The notes under the pieces: generated by a model
Told to the model about the DNA's origin: nothing
The model's input: only the letters and a program-made list of their open reading frames with translations
Databases searched by the model: none
Part shown: piece by piece, positions 9,178-16,059 of the stretch
Position numbering within the stretch: the stretch's first letter is position 1
Layout: each line of letters opens with the position of its first letter
Made by a program: the position numbers and the translations under genes
Source of the DNA: Campylobacterales bacterium
Lineage (GTDB): Bacteria > Campylobacterota > Campylobacteria > Campylobacterales > Sulfurimonadaceae
Assembly: GCA_026390135.1 (NCBI GenBank)
Contig: JAPLGN010000034.1
Span: 1-64,000, forward strand
DNA length: 64,000 nt
Direction of reading: 5' to 3'

Positions 9178-9371
9178 TTTTGGCTATCATGATATGTCGT
9201 GTTTTGATCGCGTTCTTGAATACGGACTTCTTCTCGAACATCTATCGGTGGTTGTATCGGAATATAGACGCTTTTCCCTTCCCTTGCATGTACTGAAATA
9301 GGTGACTTAACCCCTTCATCAGCATTTAGAGAGATGATGGTTACCACAAGGAGAAAAGCTGAACGGTTCAT
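9174..9371 (-). CDS. Small secreted protein of the copper operon, unknown function
   Basis: This 65-residue protein has an N-terminal hydrophobic segment (SAFLLVVTIISL, cleavage probable near NADEG) followed by about 48 polar residues with no cysteine, no methionine and one or two histidines. It overlaps both neighbours by 4 bases (stop and start interlocked), which argues that it is translated. I do not recognise a family. Because it sits between a CusF-like protein and the outer-membrane factor, a periplasmic accessory or linker role is plausible but unsupported by motifs. Its lack of metal ligands argues against a metallochaperone. Confidence 0.6.
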   Translation of the reverse strand: MNRSAFLLVVTIISLNADEGVKSPISVHAREGKSVYIPIQPPIDVREEVRIQERDQNTTYHDSQK

Positions 9372-9709
9372 TGTTTTTTCATCCGAACGATTACATTTTT
9401 CCCGTCTTTTTGTATAAATTCAAAATCAACTCTGTCACCCACGTTCAAAGTGTGTGTCAGCTCATGATCGATCACTTCAAAAGGCATATTCATAGAAGGC
9501 CACTTTAGTACAGGAATCGGGTCATGAAAAATACGCAAACTTTCGTGGTTATCGGCAACCTGCTTTACTGTTCCGCTGGCATGAATGGTTTGCTCGGACA
9601 TAACCGTATTGTTAGAATGTGAATGATCTTCACCCATATCCATACCCCACACCACTGGACTCACTGCCAATACGCCAACATATACCGCGCTAAGAATTTT
9701 TATTTTCAT
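9368..9709 (-). CDS. CusF-like periplasmic copper chaperone
   Basis: This 113-residue protein has a signal peptide (residues 1-22) and a His/Met-rich segment (MDMGEDHSHS). The core carries all four CusF copper ligands in the right order: H62, W70, M73 and M75 (FHDPIPVLKWPSMNM). In E. coli CusF, His and two Met bind Cu(I)/Ag(I) and the Trp caps the site by a cation-pi contact. It should carry copper in the periplasm, to the multicopper oxidase or an efflux channel. It is the first gene of a four-gene minus-strand operon. The ribosome-binding site AAGGAGAGG lies just upstream of the ATG, and a perfect inverted repeat lies about 65 bases upstream of the start. Confidence 0.88.
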   Translation of the reverse strand: MKIKILSAVYVGVLAVSPVVWGMDMGEDHSHSNNTVMSEQTIHASGTVKQVADNHESLRIFHDPIPVLKWPSMNMPFEVIDHELTHTLNVGDRVDFEFIQKDGKNVIVRMKKQ

Positions 9710-9736
9710 AACCTCTCCTTTTTTTCTTATGAAAGC

Positions 9737-9742
9737 AGTATA
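9737..9742 (-). promoter_or_regulatory. Candidate -10 box of the copper operon
   Basis: On the minus strand this reads TATACT, preceded by TGA, about 28 bases upstream of the cusF-like start. No clear -35 box is visible, as is usual in this group of bacteria. The inverted repeat at 9773-9791 would be centred near -53, a position suited to an activator. Confidence 0.4.
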
Positions 9743-9772
9743 TCACTGAAGAGAACTATATCATTTAACCTA

Positions 9773-9791
9773 ATATTAACAGCGTTAATAT
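9773..9791. promoter_or_regulatory. Perfect inverted repeat upstream of the copper operon, possible operator
   Basis: ATATTAAC and GTTAATAT are separated by AGC: an 8-base perfect palindrome with a 3-base spacer in the 245-base gap between the copper operon and cowN. It may bind a dimeric regulator. No MerR- or CopY-type regulator gene lies next to it, so the binding protein is unknown. Confidence 0.45.
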
Positions 9792-9954
9792 CAATGAATA
9801 AAATTATCTTGGAAAGCAAAAGTACTGATCCATAACCATTTATCCAAATATGGTGATTTTTTACGCATACAACGCCAGTTATTAATTTCCTGTCCTACTG
9901 CTTTTCACCTTCAGCTGCTATACAATATGGGTAAATGTTTCAAAGGGAAAAAAT

Positions 9955-10242
9955 ATGGAGCGAGCAGATAGATATATCTCTTTTATGAATATTGATTGCT
10001 ATAAACACGCATCGGATGTGATTGACTCTGTTTTAGAGGTGCTTAAAGACAAGCAGTATAACAATCCGTTTTGGGATGCTTTTTGTGCAAAAATTCCTCA
10101 AAAATATTACGAAAATAATTCCGATGAAAAGGTGCTGTATCTCGTCTGTTCTTGTGTCTTTTATATTGAAGAACTGTTTGAAGAGAGTAATCATCCAATC
10201 GGTTTAGAAATGATGAAAAACTGCGAATATCAATGCTGTTAG
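9955..10242 (+). CDS. cowN: CowN family protein (supports N2 fixation in the presence of CO)
   Basis: This 95-residue protein has the family pattern: DRYISF followed by IDC near the N-terminus, a central NPFWDAF segment (family: NPFW or NAFW), a helix with IEELFEE, and a C-terminal cysteine pair. CowN was described in Rhodobacter capsulatus as needed for growth on N2 by Mo-nitrogenase when CO is present, where it protects nitrogenase from CO. It is cytoplasmic. No nif gene lies in this window, so the gene is separate from the nitrogenase cluster, but its presence implies that the organism fixes nitrogen. The ribosome-binding site AAGGG precedes the ATG. A TACAAT box at 9921-9926 could be its -10 element; I saw no clear sigma-54 site. 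Confidence 0.85.
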   Translation: MERADRYISFMNIDCYKHASDVIDSVLEVLKDKQYNNPFWDAFCAKIPQKYYENNSDEKVLYLVCSCVFYIEELFEESNHPIGLEMMKNCEYQCC

Positions 10243-10358
10243 AAAAGTAATACTGGAAAGACTTAAGCGGTAAACATCTTTTCAAATAAAATTAAATATA
10301 ACTTTCTCTTAATTATAAGATATCGAAAGCGTGAACGCACAACTCATGGTAATTATGT

Positions 10359-10364
10359 TATAAT
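10359..10364 (+). promoter_or_regulatory. Candidate -10 box for the chemoreceptor gene
   Basis: TATAAT, preceded one base away by ATG (extended -10 TG), lies about 35 bases before the TTG start of the chemoreceptor, in an AT-rich stretch. No clear -35 hexamer is seen. Confidence 0.5.
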
Positions 10365-10398
10365 TTTTTATTACACATAATTCTTTCAGGAGTCTGAC

Positions 10399-12003
10399 TT
10401 GATCAACATCCCCACTATCCGAGGCAAGCTCAATGCCCTTATACTGCTTAGTATTGTTGTCTTCGCAACATTAGGATATTTGTCGTATTCAAACAACAAA
10501 GATGCTAAAAAAACCGCTGAGAGAATGGTTTTAATCGGTGAAATTCGCGCTCATACCAATGGAGCGATGATGGAACTACGAGGTTACCAAATCCTTTTTA
10601 AACAAAAAAATTTAGACGAATACAATAAACGGCTTGTGATGTTGGATGAATCAATAAATAAACTCTTAGCCATGACTCGCTCAAAAGAAAATCAAGATCG
10701 TCTTTCTAAGATGGGTTCTGATCTCAAAACATGGGAAGAACTCAACAAGCCACGTATCGAAATAATCACAAAATATAAAAAAGAGACTCATAGCGATTCT
10801 TTTCAATCAACACCTGATGGACAAAATCTCATGGAAATCGCCAAAAAATCAGCGGATACTCATGAAGAAATCATTAAAGAAGAACGCTCTTTAGTCAAAG
10901 CAATGGTTGAAAAAAATCTTGCTACGCTGGATTCCAATGCAACAACCATGGAAGTTCTCATTTTAATCAGTGCTGCAATTATGATAGGAGTCTTTTCCCT
11001 CATCATCAGCAATATTTCCCGTTCAATCGGTCGCCTTGAAACAACTATCAAAGCCATTGCACATGACCGGGATTTCACCCAACACACTGTGGTCGAAGGA
11101 GACGATGAACTCTCTGAAATGGGGAGAAAACTAGGTGAACTTGTCACTATGTTACGTGAGTCGTTTGGAGCCATTCACATGGCATCCAATGAAAATCTTT
11201 CCGTTTCTGCCCAACTCTCAGCAACAACTCTGAGCATCGGAAAAGCGGCTGAGGAAGAGTCACGCATCGTGCGTGAAACAACGCATGAATCGGATCAAAT
11301 GAAAGTGGCCATGCAAGCCTCTGCCAAAGAAGCACAAAGTGTTCGTGATCAAGCAATCGGTGCGAGAAAAAATCTCCAAGAAGCTCAGAGAGCGCTTCAC
11401 AATACAATTGAACAGCTCTCTATCGCCGTAGAGATGGAAGGTGAAATCAACCAACGACTCAACTCTCTTTCCCAAGAAGCGTCTCAAGTTAAACAAGTTC
11501 TCACCGTCATCGCCGATATCGCGGATCAGACCAACCTTCTTGCGCTTAATGCCGCAATCGAAGCCGCCCGCGCCGGCGAACACGGTCGCGGATTTGCCGT
11601 CGTTGCCGATGAAGTGCGTAAACTCGCAGAACGTACTCAAAAAAGTTTGATCGAAACCAACGCGACGGTCAATGTCATCGTTCAATCCATCAACGACATC
11701 ACCGAGCAGATGAACCATAACACCAGCCGTATCGAACAACTCGTCGACGCTTCTTCTGCCGTAGACGATCATACGGCAACGGCAGTAAGTGCACTCGATG
11801 ATACCGTCTATGCTATTGAAAAACTCGCAAGCGACACTTCTGACAATGCAAAGACAACTGATGCCATTATTATCAAAATCTCAAAAATTCATGAACTTTC
11901 AGCTTCCAATGCACGAAGTGTCGAAGAGATTGCTTCTGCTGCAGAGCATTTACACAAGATGACTGGGCGCCTCACGGATCAAGTCTCTGTTTATCGTACC
12001 TAG
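10399..12003 (+). CDS. Methyl-accepting chemotaxis protein
   Basis: This 534-residue chemoreceptor starts at a TTG (10399), supported by AGGAG 5 bases upstream. Transmembrane helix 1 is at about residues 12-30, a periplasmic helical sensor of about 150 residues (four-helix-bundle type) follows, and helix 2 is at about 183-204. After that come a HAMP domain and a long cytoplasmic signalling domain with the conserved hairpin tip ([18 protein letters not shown], then [17 protein letters not shown]) that contacts CheA and CheW. The ligand is unknown. No chemotaxis genes lie nearby, so it is a stand-alone receptor. The sensor is free of cysteine, so it is probably not a heme or Fe-S sensor. Confidence 0.93.
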   Translation: MINIPTIRGKLNALILLSIVVFATLGYLSYSNNKDAKKTAERMVLIGEIRAHTNGAMMELRGYQILFKQKNLDEYNKRLVMLDESINKLLAMTRSKENQDRLSKMGSDLKTWEELNKPRIEIITKYKKETHSDSFQSTPDGQNLMEIAKKSADTHEEIIKEERSLVKAMVEKNLATLDSNATTMEVLILISAAIMIGVFSLIISNISRSIGRLETTIKAIAHDRDFTQHTVVEGDDELSEMGRKLGELVTMLRESFGAIHMASNENLSVSAQLSATTLSIGKAAEEESRIVRETTHESDQMKVAMQASAKEAQSVRDQAIGARKNLQEAQRALHNTIEQLSIAVEMEGEINQRLNSLSQEASQVKQVLTVIADIADQTNLLALNAAIEAARAGEHGRGFAVVADEVRKLAERTQKSLIETNATVNVIVQSINDITEQMNHNTSRIEQLVDASSAVDDHTATAVSALDDTVYAIEKLASDTSDNAKTTDAIIIKISKIHELSASNARSVEEIASAAEHLHKMTGRLTDQVSVYRT

Positions 12004-12022
12004 AAAATCCATCCTCTTCTTT

Positions 12023-12039
12023 TAGCGCTTATGGCGCTA
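12023..12039. repeat. Short hairpin between the chemoreceptor gene and selU
   Basis: TAGCGC and GCGCTA around a 5-base loop form a 6-bp stem. No T-run follows on the plus strand, so it is at best a weak terminator for the chemoreceptor gene or a 5' hairpin in the selU leader. Confidence 0.4.
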
Positions 12040-12066
12040 TTAGGCTTCCCATGATAAAATATTATT

Positions 12067-13077
12067 ATGATGCACACAATACCTATTGAAACCTTTTTAG
12101 CCTCTCTTGATAATTATGATCTGATTATCGATGCCCGAAGCCCATGCGAATATGGCGAATCTCATGTTCCGCGTGCACACAATTTTTACGCGCTCAGCGA
12201 TGAAGAACATGCTCAAGTAGGAACTATCTATAAACAGATATCTCCGTTTGAAGCACGTCTAAAAGGCGCTTCTTTCGTCTGTCTCAATGCCGCACGTCAT
12301 ATCCAAGAACTCTATCCTGCCTACAATCCAGGATCAAAAATCGCGATTTATTGCGCCCGTGGAGGAATGCGTTCTTCCTCACTTGGAACCATCTTTTCGA
12401 GTATTGGCTATCCCATCGAACGTGTTATCGGTGGGTATAAATCGTACCGAACCTTTGTCACTGGGTATCTTGAAAATCTTCCTCCGATTCATTTTTTGAC
12501 ACTAATGGGGCATACGGGATGCGGGAAAAGCGATCTTCTCCAAGAGTTGACCAATGTCATAGATTTGGAAAAAATGGCACATCATTACGGCTCGGTATTT
12601 GGTGATGTCAATGGTGCTCAACCCACCCAAAAAGAATTTCAAAATCGTTTGGTTCACGCTGTTTTGGGATTAGACCTAAGTCAGGGTGCTTTTGTGGAAG
12701 CAGAAAGCAAACGAATCGGAAAAATAATGCTCCCAAACTCCCTGTATCATCAGATGGATTCAGGATTTCGTATAGAGATCACTGCACCCATCGAACAACG
12801 TGTATCACGGATTATGCGAATGTACGATCACATGGATGAGAGCTTTTTCATGGGACGAATGGAGCGAATTTCTCCCTACATCAGCCGCGATGATAAAGCC
12901 TCCACTATTGCCGCATTTCTTAACGGTGACTTAGCACGTGTTTCTGAAATATTATTGACCCAGTATTACGATAAAGTCTACAAAGTCACCATCAAACCTA
13001 GCATCACCATCTGTAACGATAACCACGCTAAAACCATAGAAATATTGAAGGGGATTCAGGATGAACAACGCGTCTAA
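12067..13077 (+). CDS. selU: tRNA 2-selenouridine synthase
   Basis: This 336-residue SelU/MnmH has an N-terminal rhodanese domain with the active-site cysteine C96 in CARGGMRSS and a P-loop GHTGCGKS at 148-155. The enzyme replaces sulfur by selenium in 2-thiouridine at the wobble position of tRNAs for Lys, Glu and Gln, using selenophosphate. It is the first gene of a selenium operon and its end overlaps selD by 17 bases, so selenophosphate maker and user are coupled. Two ATGs (12067 and 12070) are possible starts. Length and motifs are normal for the family. Confidence 0.95.
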   Translation: MMHTIPIETFLASLDNYDLIIDARSPCEYGESHVPRAHNFYALSDEEHAQVGTIYKQISPFEARLKGASFVCLNAARHIQELYPAYNPGSKIAIYCARGGMRSSSLGTIFSSIGYPIERVIGGYKSYRTFVTGYLENLPPIHFLTLMGHTGCGKSDLLQELTNVIDLEKMAHHYGSVFGDVNGAQPTQKEFQNRLVHAVLGLDLSQGAFVEAESKRIGKIMLPNSLYHQMDSGFRIEITAPIEQRVSRIMRMYDHMDESFFMGRMERISPYISRDDKASTIAAFLNGDLARVSEILLTQYYDKVYKVTIKPSITICNDNHAKTIEILKGIQDEQRV

Positions 13078-14095
13078 GCTTACAAAATTCGTCCGTGCTT
13101 CGGGATGCGCTGCGAAACTCTCTCCCGGTTCGCTGGAAAATGTCACGTGTCATTTAAAATCGTTTCACAAAGACTTACTGGTGGGATTTGAAGGGAACGA
13201 GGACGCTGGAGTTTACCGAATCACGGACGATTTGGCGATGGTTCAGACGGTCGATTTTATCACTCCCGTCGTCGATGACCCGTTTATCTACGGTCAAATC
13301 GCGGCGGCGAATTCTCTCAGTGATGTCTTTGCCATGGGAGGCGATGCGAAAACTGCCCTCAACCTCGTAGGATTTGACGGGAAAAACCATCATACTGAGA
13401 TTCTGACTGAGATTTTACGTGGTGGAATGAGCAAAGTGCAAGAGTGTGGAGCCGTTATCGTAGGCGGTCATACCATCGAAACACCGGAGATGATTTACGG
13501 TCTTTCGTGTACCGGATTTGTCCATCCAAATAAGATTCTGCGTAACAATACAGTGCAGGAGGGGGATATGATTCTCCTCACCAAACCTTTGGGATTGGGA
13601 ATTTTAACGACGGCAATCAAAGCCGATTTGTTGGATGAGAGCACCGTTATCAAAGTCGCCGACACCATGCGCACCCTCAATTATAAAGCGTCATTAATCG
13701 CACGAGAATTTGACGCCCATGCGTGTACCGATGTGACGGGATTTGGATTTCTTGGACATTTGCGTGAAATGAGCGCTGGTGCGAAAACGATTCAAGTCGA
13801 TGCCTCAACTATCCCATTTTTCCCCGAAGCAATGGGAATGGCAGAAATGGGGATTATCCCTGCCGGAAGCTATGCCAACAAAGAGTATCTCCAATCGCAC
13901 GTCCATTTCAAACGCAACATTGGAGCCGATTTGGAGATGATTCTTTTTGATGCACAGACATCAGGGGGTCTTTTAATCTCGGCAACACCAAAAGATGCTA
14001 AAAAGATGGTGGAACGCTGTCTAAGTGAAGGAATAAGCGCTGTCATTGTTGCCGAAGTCGTTGCTAAAACGGATTGGGATATTGTAATTTATTAA
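13061..14095 (+). CDS. selD: Selenide, water dikinase (selenophosphate synthetase)
   Basis: This 344-residue SelD makes selenophosphate from selenide and ATP. The N-terminal active-site loop reads SGCAAKLSPGSL: C16 takes the place of the catalytic Cys/Sec, K19 is the conserved lysine, and the second cysteine of the E. coli GCGCK motif is absent (A). AIRS-type ATP-binding motifs follow (DDLAMVQTVDF, ANSLSDVFAMGG, GGHTIE, DVTGFGFLGH, TSGGLL). Overlap with selU and a 13-base gap to the next gene place it in the middle of a five-gene operon. selA, selB and the tRNA-Sec gene are not in this window, so only the tRNA-modification branch of selenium use is seen here. Confidence 0.96.
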   Translation: MNNASKLTKFVRASGCAAKLSPGSLENVTCHLKSFHKDLLVGFEGNEDAGVYRITDDLAMVQTVDFITPVVDDPFIYGQIAAANSLSDVFAMGGDAKTALNLVGFDGKNHHTEILTEILRGGMSKVQECGAVIVGGHTIETPEMIYGLSCTGFVHPNKILRNNTVQEGDMILLTKPLGLGILTTAIKADLLDESTVIKVADTMRTLNYKASLIAREFDAHACTDVTGFGFLGHLREMSAGAKTIQVDASTIPFFPEAMGMAEMGIIPAGSYANKEYLQSHVHFKRNIGADLEMILFDAQTSGGLLISATPKDAKKMVERCLSEGISAVIVAEVVAKTDWDIVIY

Positions 14096-14108
14096 AAAAG
14101 GAAACATA

Positions 14109-15194
14109 ATGCACAGACGAGAATTTATCAAAATAACTGCTATGGCAGGAAGCATATCTGTCCTTCCTTCTTTTCTTACCGCTTCCGTAGAGATGAAAAA
14201 TACTTTGGCGCTGTATGACATCCAATGGAAATTTGATCTCACGGCTCATGATGCAAAAGAATGTGCATTGTGGATTCCTCTTCCTAGCGATATATCAGGA
14301 TTTCAAAGTGTTCTTCAAATCGGAACTGAAGGAACAGCTAAACAAAGTTTTCAAACGACTCATAATAATTACGAATGTGCAACATTTTATGCTTACTGGG
14401 ATAAAAATACCACGAATAAAACCGTTGATCTGTCGATGAAAGTCGCGTTACGTGATCGTCAATGTGACTTTAAACGTACACGAGTCTGCCCTGACAGTAT
14501 CGAAGAAGCCAAAGAATTTTTAGCCCCAACAGCCCACATTCCCACCGATGGAGCCGTTGCCAAAATAGCCAAAAAAATCCTAAGCAACGAAAAAGATCCT
14601 CTCAAAAAAGCTCGAAAGATATACGACTGGATTATTGCCAACGGTTACCGCGATGAGAGTGTCCACGGTTGCGGCGTAGGAAGTCCCAATGCAATGTTAG
14701 CACAGCTCGAAAAAGATGGTCGCATGGGAGGGAAATGCCTCGATATGTCTGCACTTACGGTTGCCCTCATGCGAGCATCAGGAATTCCTGCGCGAGAAGT
14801 TTTAGGAATTCGTGTTGGACCTTCACGACTCTCTCCTGCTTTTGGAGCGAAAGAAGATATTACCAAATCTCAACACTGCAAGCTGGAGTTTTTTATCCCC
14901 ACACTGGGATGGGTACCGTGTGATCCTGCGGATATTACCAAATTGGTGTTAAAAGAAAATCTTGAAAAAACTTCTCCCCGTGTCCTTGAACTTGCCGATA
15001 AATTTTTTGGCTTTTGGGAAAACAACTGGATGGCGTTCAATCATGCACGCGATTTTGACCTCTATCCTGCCAATACTCAAGGTTCATTGGATTCGTTTGG
15101 CTATGCATACGCTGAAATAGATGGCGAATACCTCGATCCTTTCGAACCTGCACACTACCGCTACAGTATCCTTTCTAAAAAAGTGACTTTATGA
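14109..15194 (+). CDS. Tat-exported transglutaminase-like protein in the selenium operon
   Basis: This 361-residue protein has a Tat signal (HRREFIK, then a hydrophobic stretch up to about residue 26). Residues 150-275 form a transglutaminase-like (papain-fold) core: C210 in GGKCLDMS, H256 in SQHCKLEFF and D272 in VPCDPAD give a Cys-His-Asp triad. Such domains act as cysteine proteases, cross-linkers or amidases; which of these applies here is unknown. It lies 13 bases after selD and overlaps the TusA/MerT fusion gene by 4 bases, so it belongs to the operon. A periplasmic thiol enzyme in a selenium operon is unexpected. The N-terminal 30-140 region is beta-rich and I did not recognise it. Confidence 0.8.
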   Translation: MHRREFIKITAMAGSISVLPSFLTASVEMKNTLALYDIQWKFDLTAHDAKECALWIPLPSDISGFQSVLQIGTEGTAKQSFQTTHNNYECATFYAYWDKNTTNKTVDLSMKVALRDRQCDFKRTRVCPDSIEEAKEFLAPTAHIPTDGAVAKIAKKILSNEKDPLKKARKIYDWIIANGYRDESVHGCGVGSPNAMLAQLEKDGRMGGKCLDMSALTVALMRASGIPAREVLGIRVGPSRLSPAFGAKEDITKSQHCKLEFFIPTLGWVPCDPADITKLVLKENLEKTSPRVLELADKFFGFWENNWMAFNHARDFDLYPANTQGSLDSFGYAYAEIDGEYLDPFEPAHYRYSILSKKVTL

Positions 15195-15799
15195 TTCTCG
15201 ACTGCCGTGATATGGAGTGTCCCCGTCCCGTACTGGAAACTAAAAAAGTATTGGATGCCCTCCCCGAAGATGCCACCCTCGTCCTAGAGGTAAACACCCT
15301 CAGCGGTCGTGAAAACTGCAAACGCTTTGCCCTCTCACAACACTGCACCTTTACCGAAGAACTCCTAGAAGATGGTGCCACACGATTGACCATCACCAAA
15401 GGGCTAGGCTATACACAGAGTGATGACGAGAACCCTCTCGATACGATGATGCAGCAAGAGCGCCGTAGTGCCGTCCTCGTCCTCTCAGGGGCATTGGTCA
15501 CGGCACTGTTATCTGCCTCATGTTGTTTGGTTCCTACACTGTTTATGGTGTTTGGGATTTCCTTTGCAGGGGTTATCAATGTCCCCGAGTTGAACAGTTA
15601 TCGCTGGATTTTTACTGCTGTTGCCGTGGTGATGCTCTCTATTGGCTTTTACCAAATGGTGATTAAAAAACAAATCGAATGTGACTGTGAACCGAGTTTA
15701 ACCTCTAAAATTCTGATAACGCTTTTTTGGGCACTGTTTCTCTTTAGCCTCGCGGCTCTTTTTTATCCCTATTATGAAGCGTTACTATGGGGAGAATAA
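15191..15799 (+). CDS. TusA/YedF-like domain fused to a MerT-like membrane transporter
   Basis: Residues 1-72 form a TusA/SirA domain with the motif ECPRPVLETKK (C10), closest in style to the N-terminal half of YedF, a protein often found near selD. Residues 95-200 form a MerT-like three-helix membrane domain: a cysteine pair in helix 1 (C111-C112, ASCCLVP), helix 2 at about 137-157, a cytoplasmic loop with IECDCE (C164, C166), and helix 3 ending in LFYPYY. MerT carries Hg(II) across the inner membrane using just such cysteine pairs. With the N-terminus inside, the TusA domain and the CDC loop both face the cytoplasm, so an imported thiophilic substrate could be handed on internally. The start overlaps the preceding stop by 4 bases. 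Confidence 0.82.
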   Translation: MILDCRDMECPRPVLETKKVLDALPEDATLVLEVNTLSGRENCKRFALSQHCTFTEELLEDGATRLTITKGLGYTQSDDENPLDTMMQQERRSAVLVLSGALVTALLSASCCLVPTLFMVFGISFAGVINVPELNSYRWIFTAVAVVMLSIGFYQMVIKKQIECDCEPSLTSKILITLFWALFLFSLAALFYPYYEALLWGE

Positions 15800-16053
15800 C
15801 ACTGGGAATTTTACTGTTAGCCTCTCTCGCCTACTCGCGCGAATGGAACCTGCACATCGGCGGGATGCACTGCATTGCCTGCACTCTGGCCGTCAAAAAA
15901 GCACTGCTTAGTGTTCATGGCGTCCAAATAGCAAAAGTAAATTTTAAAAATGAGAGTGCACTTGTAATTACGGATGAGAATATTAGCCTAAAAATGATGC
16001 AAGATGCCGTAGCGCAGACAGGCTACACGGCGACATTGGCAACTAAAAACTAG
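15787..16053 (+). CDS. MerP-like periplasmic HMA-domain protein
   Basis: This 88-residue protein has a short signal peptide (residues 1-16, ending LAYS) and one heavy-metal-associated domain with GMHCIAC (C28, C31), then VKKALLSVHGV and a C-terminal GYTATL segment. This is the layout of MerP, which binds thiophilic metal ions in the periplasm and passes them to MerT. It overlaps the TusA/MerT fusion gene by 13 bases and ends the selenium operon. Its cargo could be Hg(II), Cu(I) or, more speculatively, a selenium species. No mercuric reductase gene is nearby. Confidence 0.85.
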   Translation: MGRITLGILLLASLAYSREWNLHIGGMHCIACTLAVKKALLSVHGVQIAKVNFKNESALVITDENISLKMMQDAVAQTGYTATLATKN

Positions 16054-16059
16054 TATTGC

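Noticed and set aside
12023-12039. Strong terminator after the chemoreceptor gene
   Set aside because: The hairpin is not followed by a T-run, so it is listed only as a hairpin.
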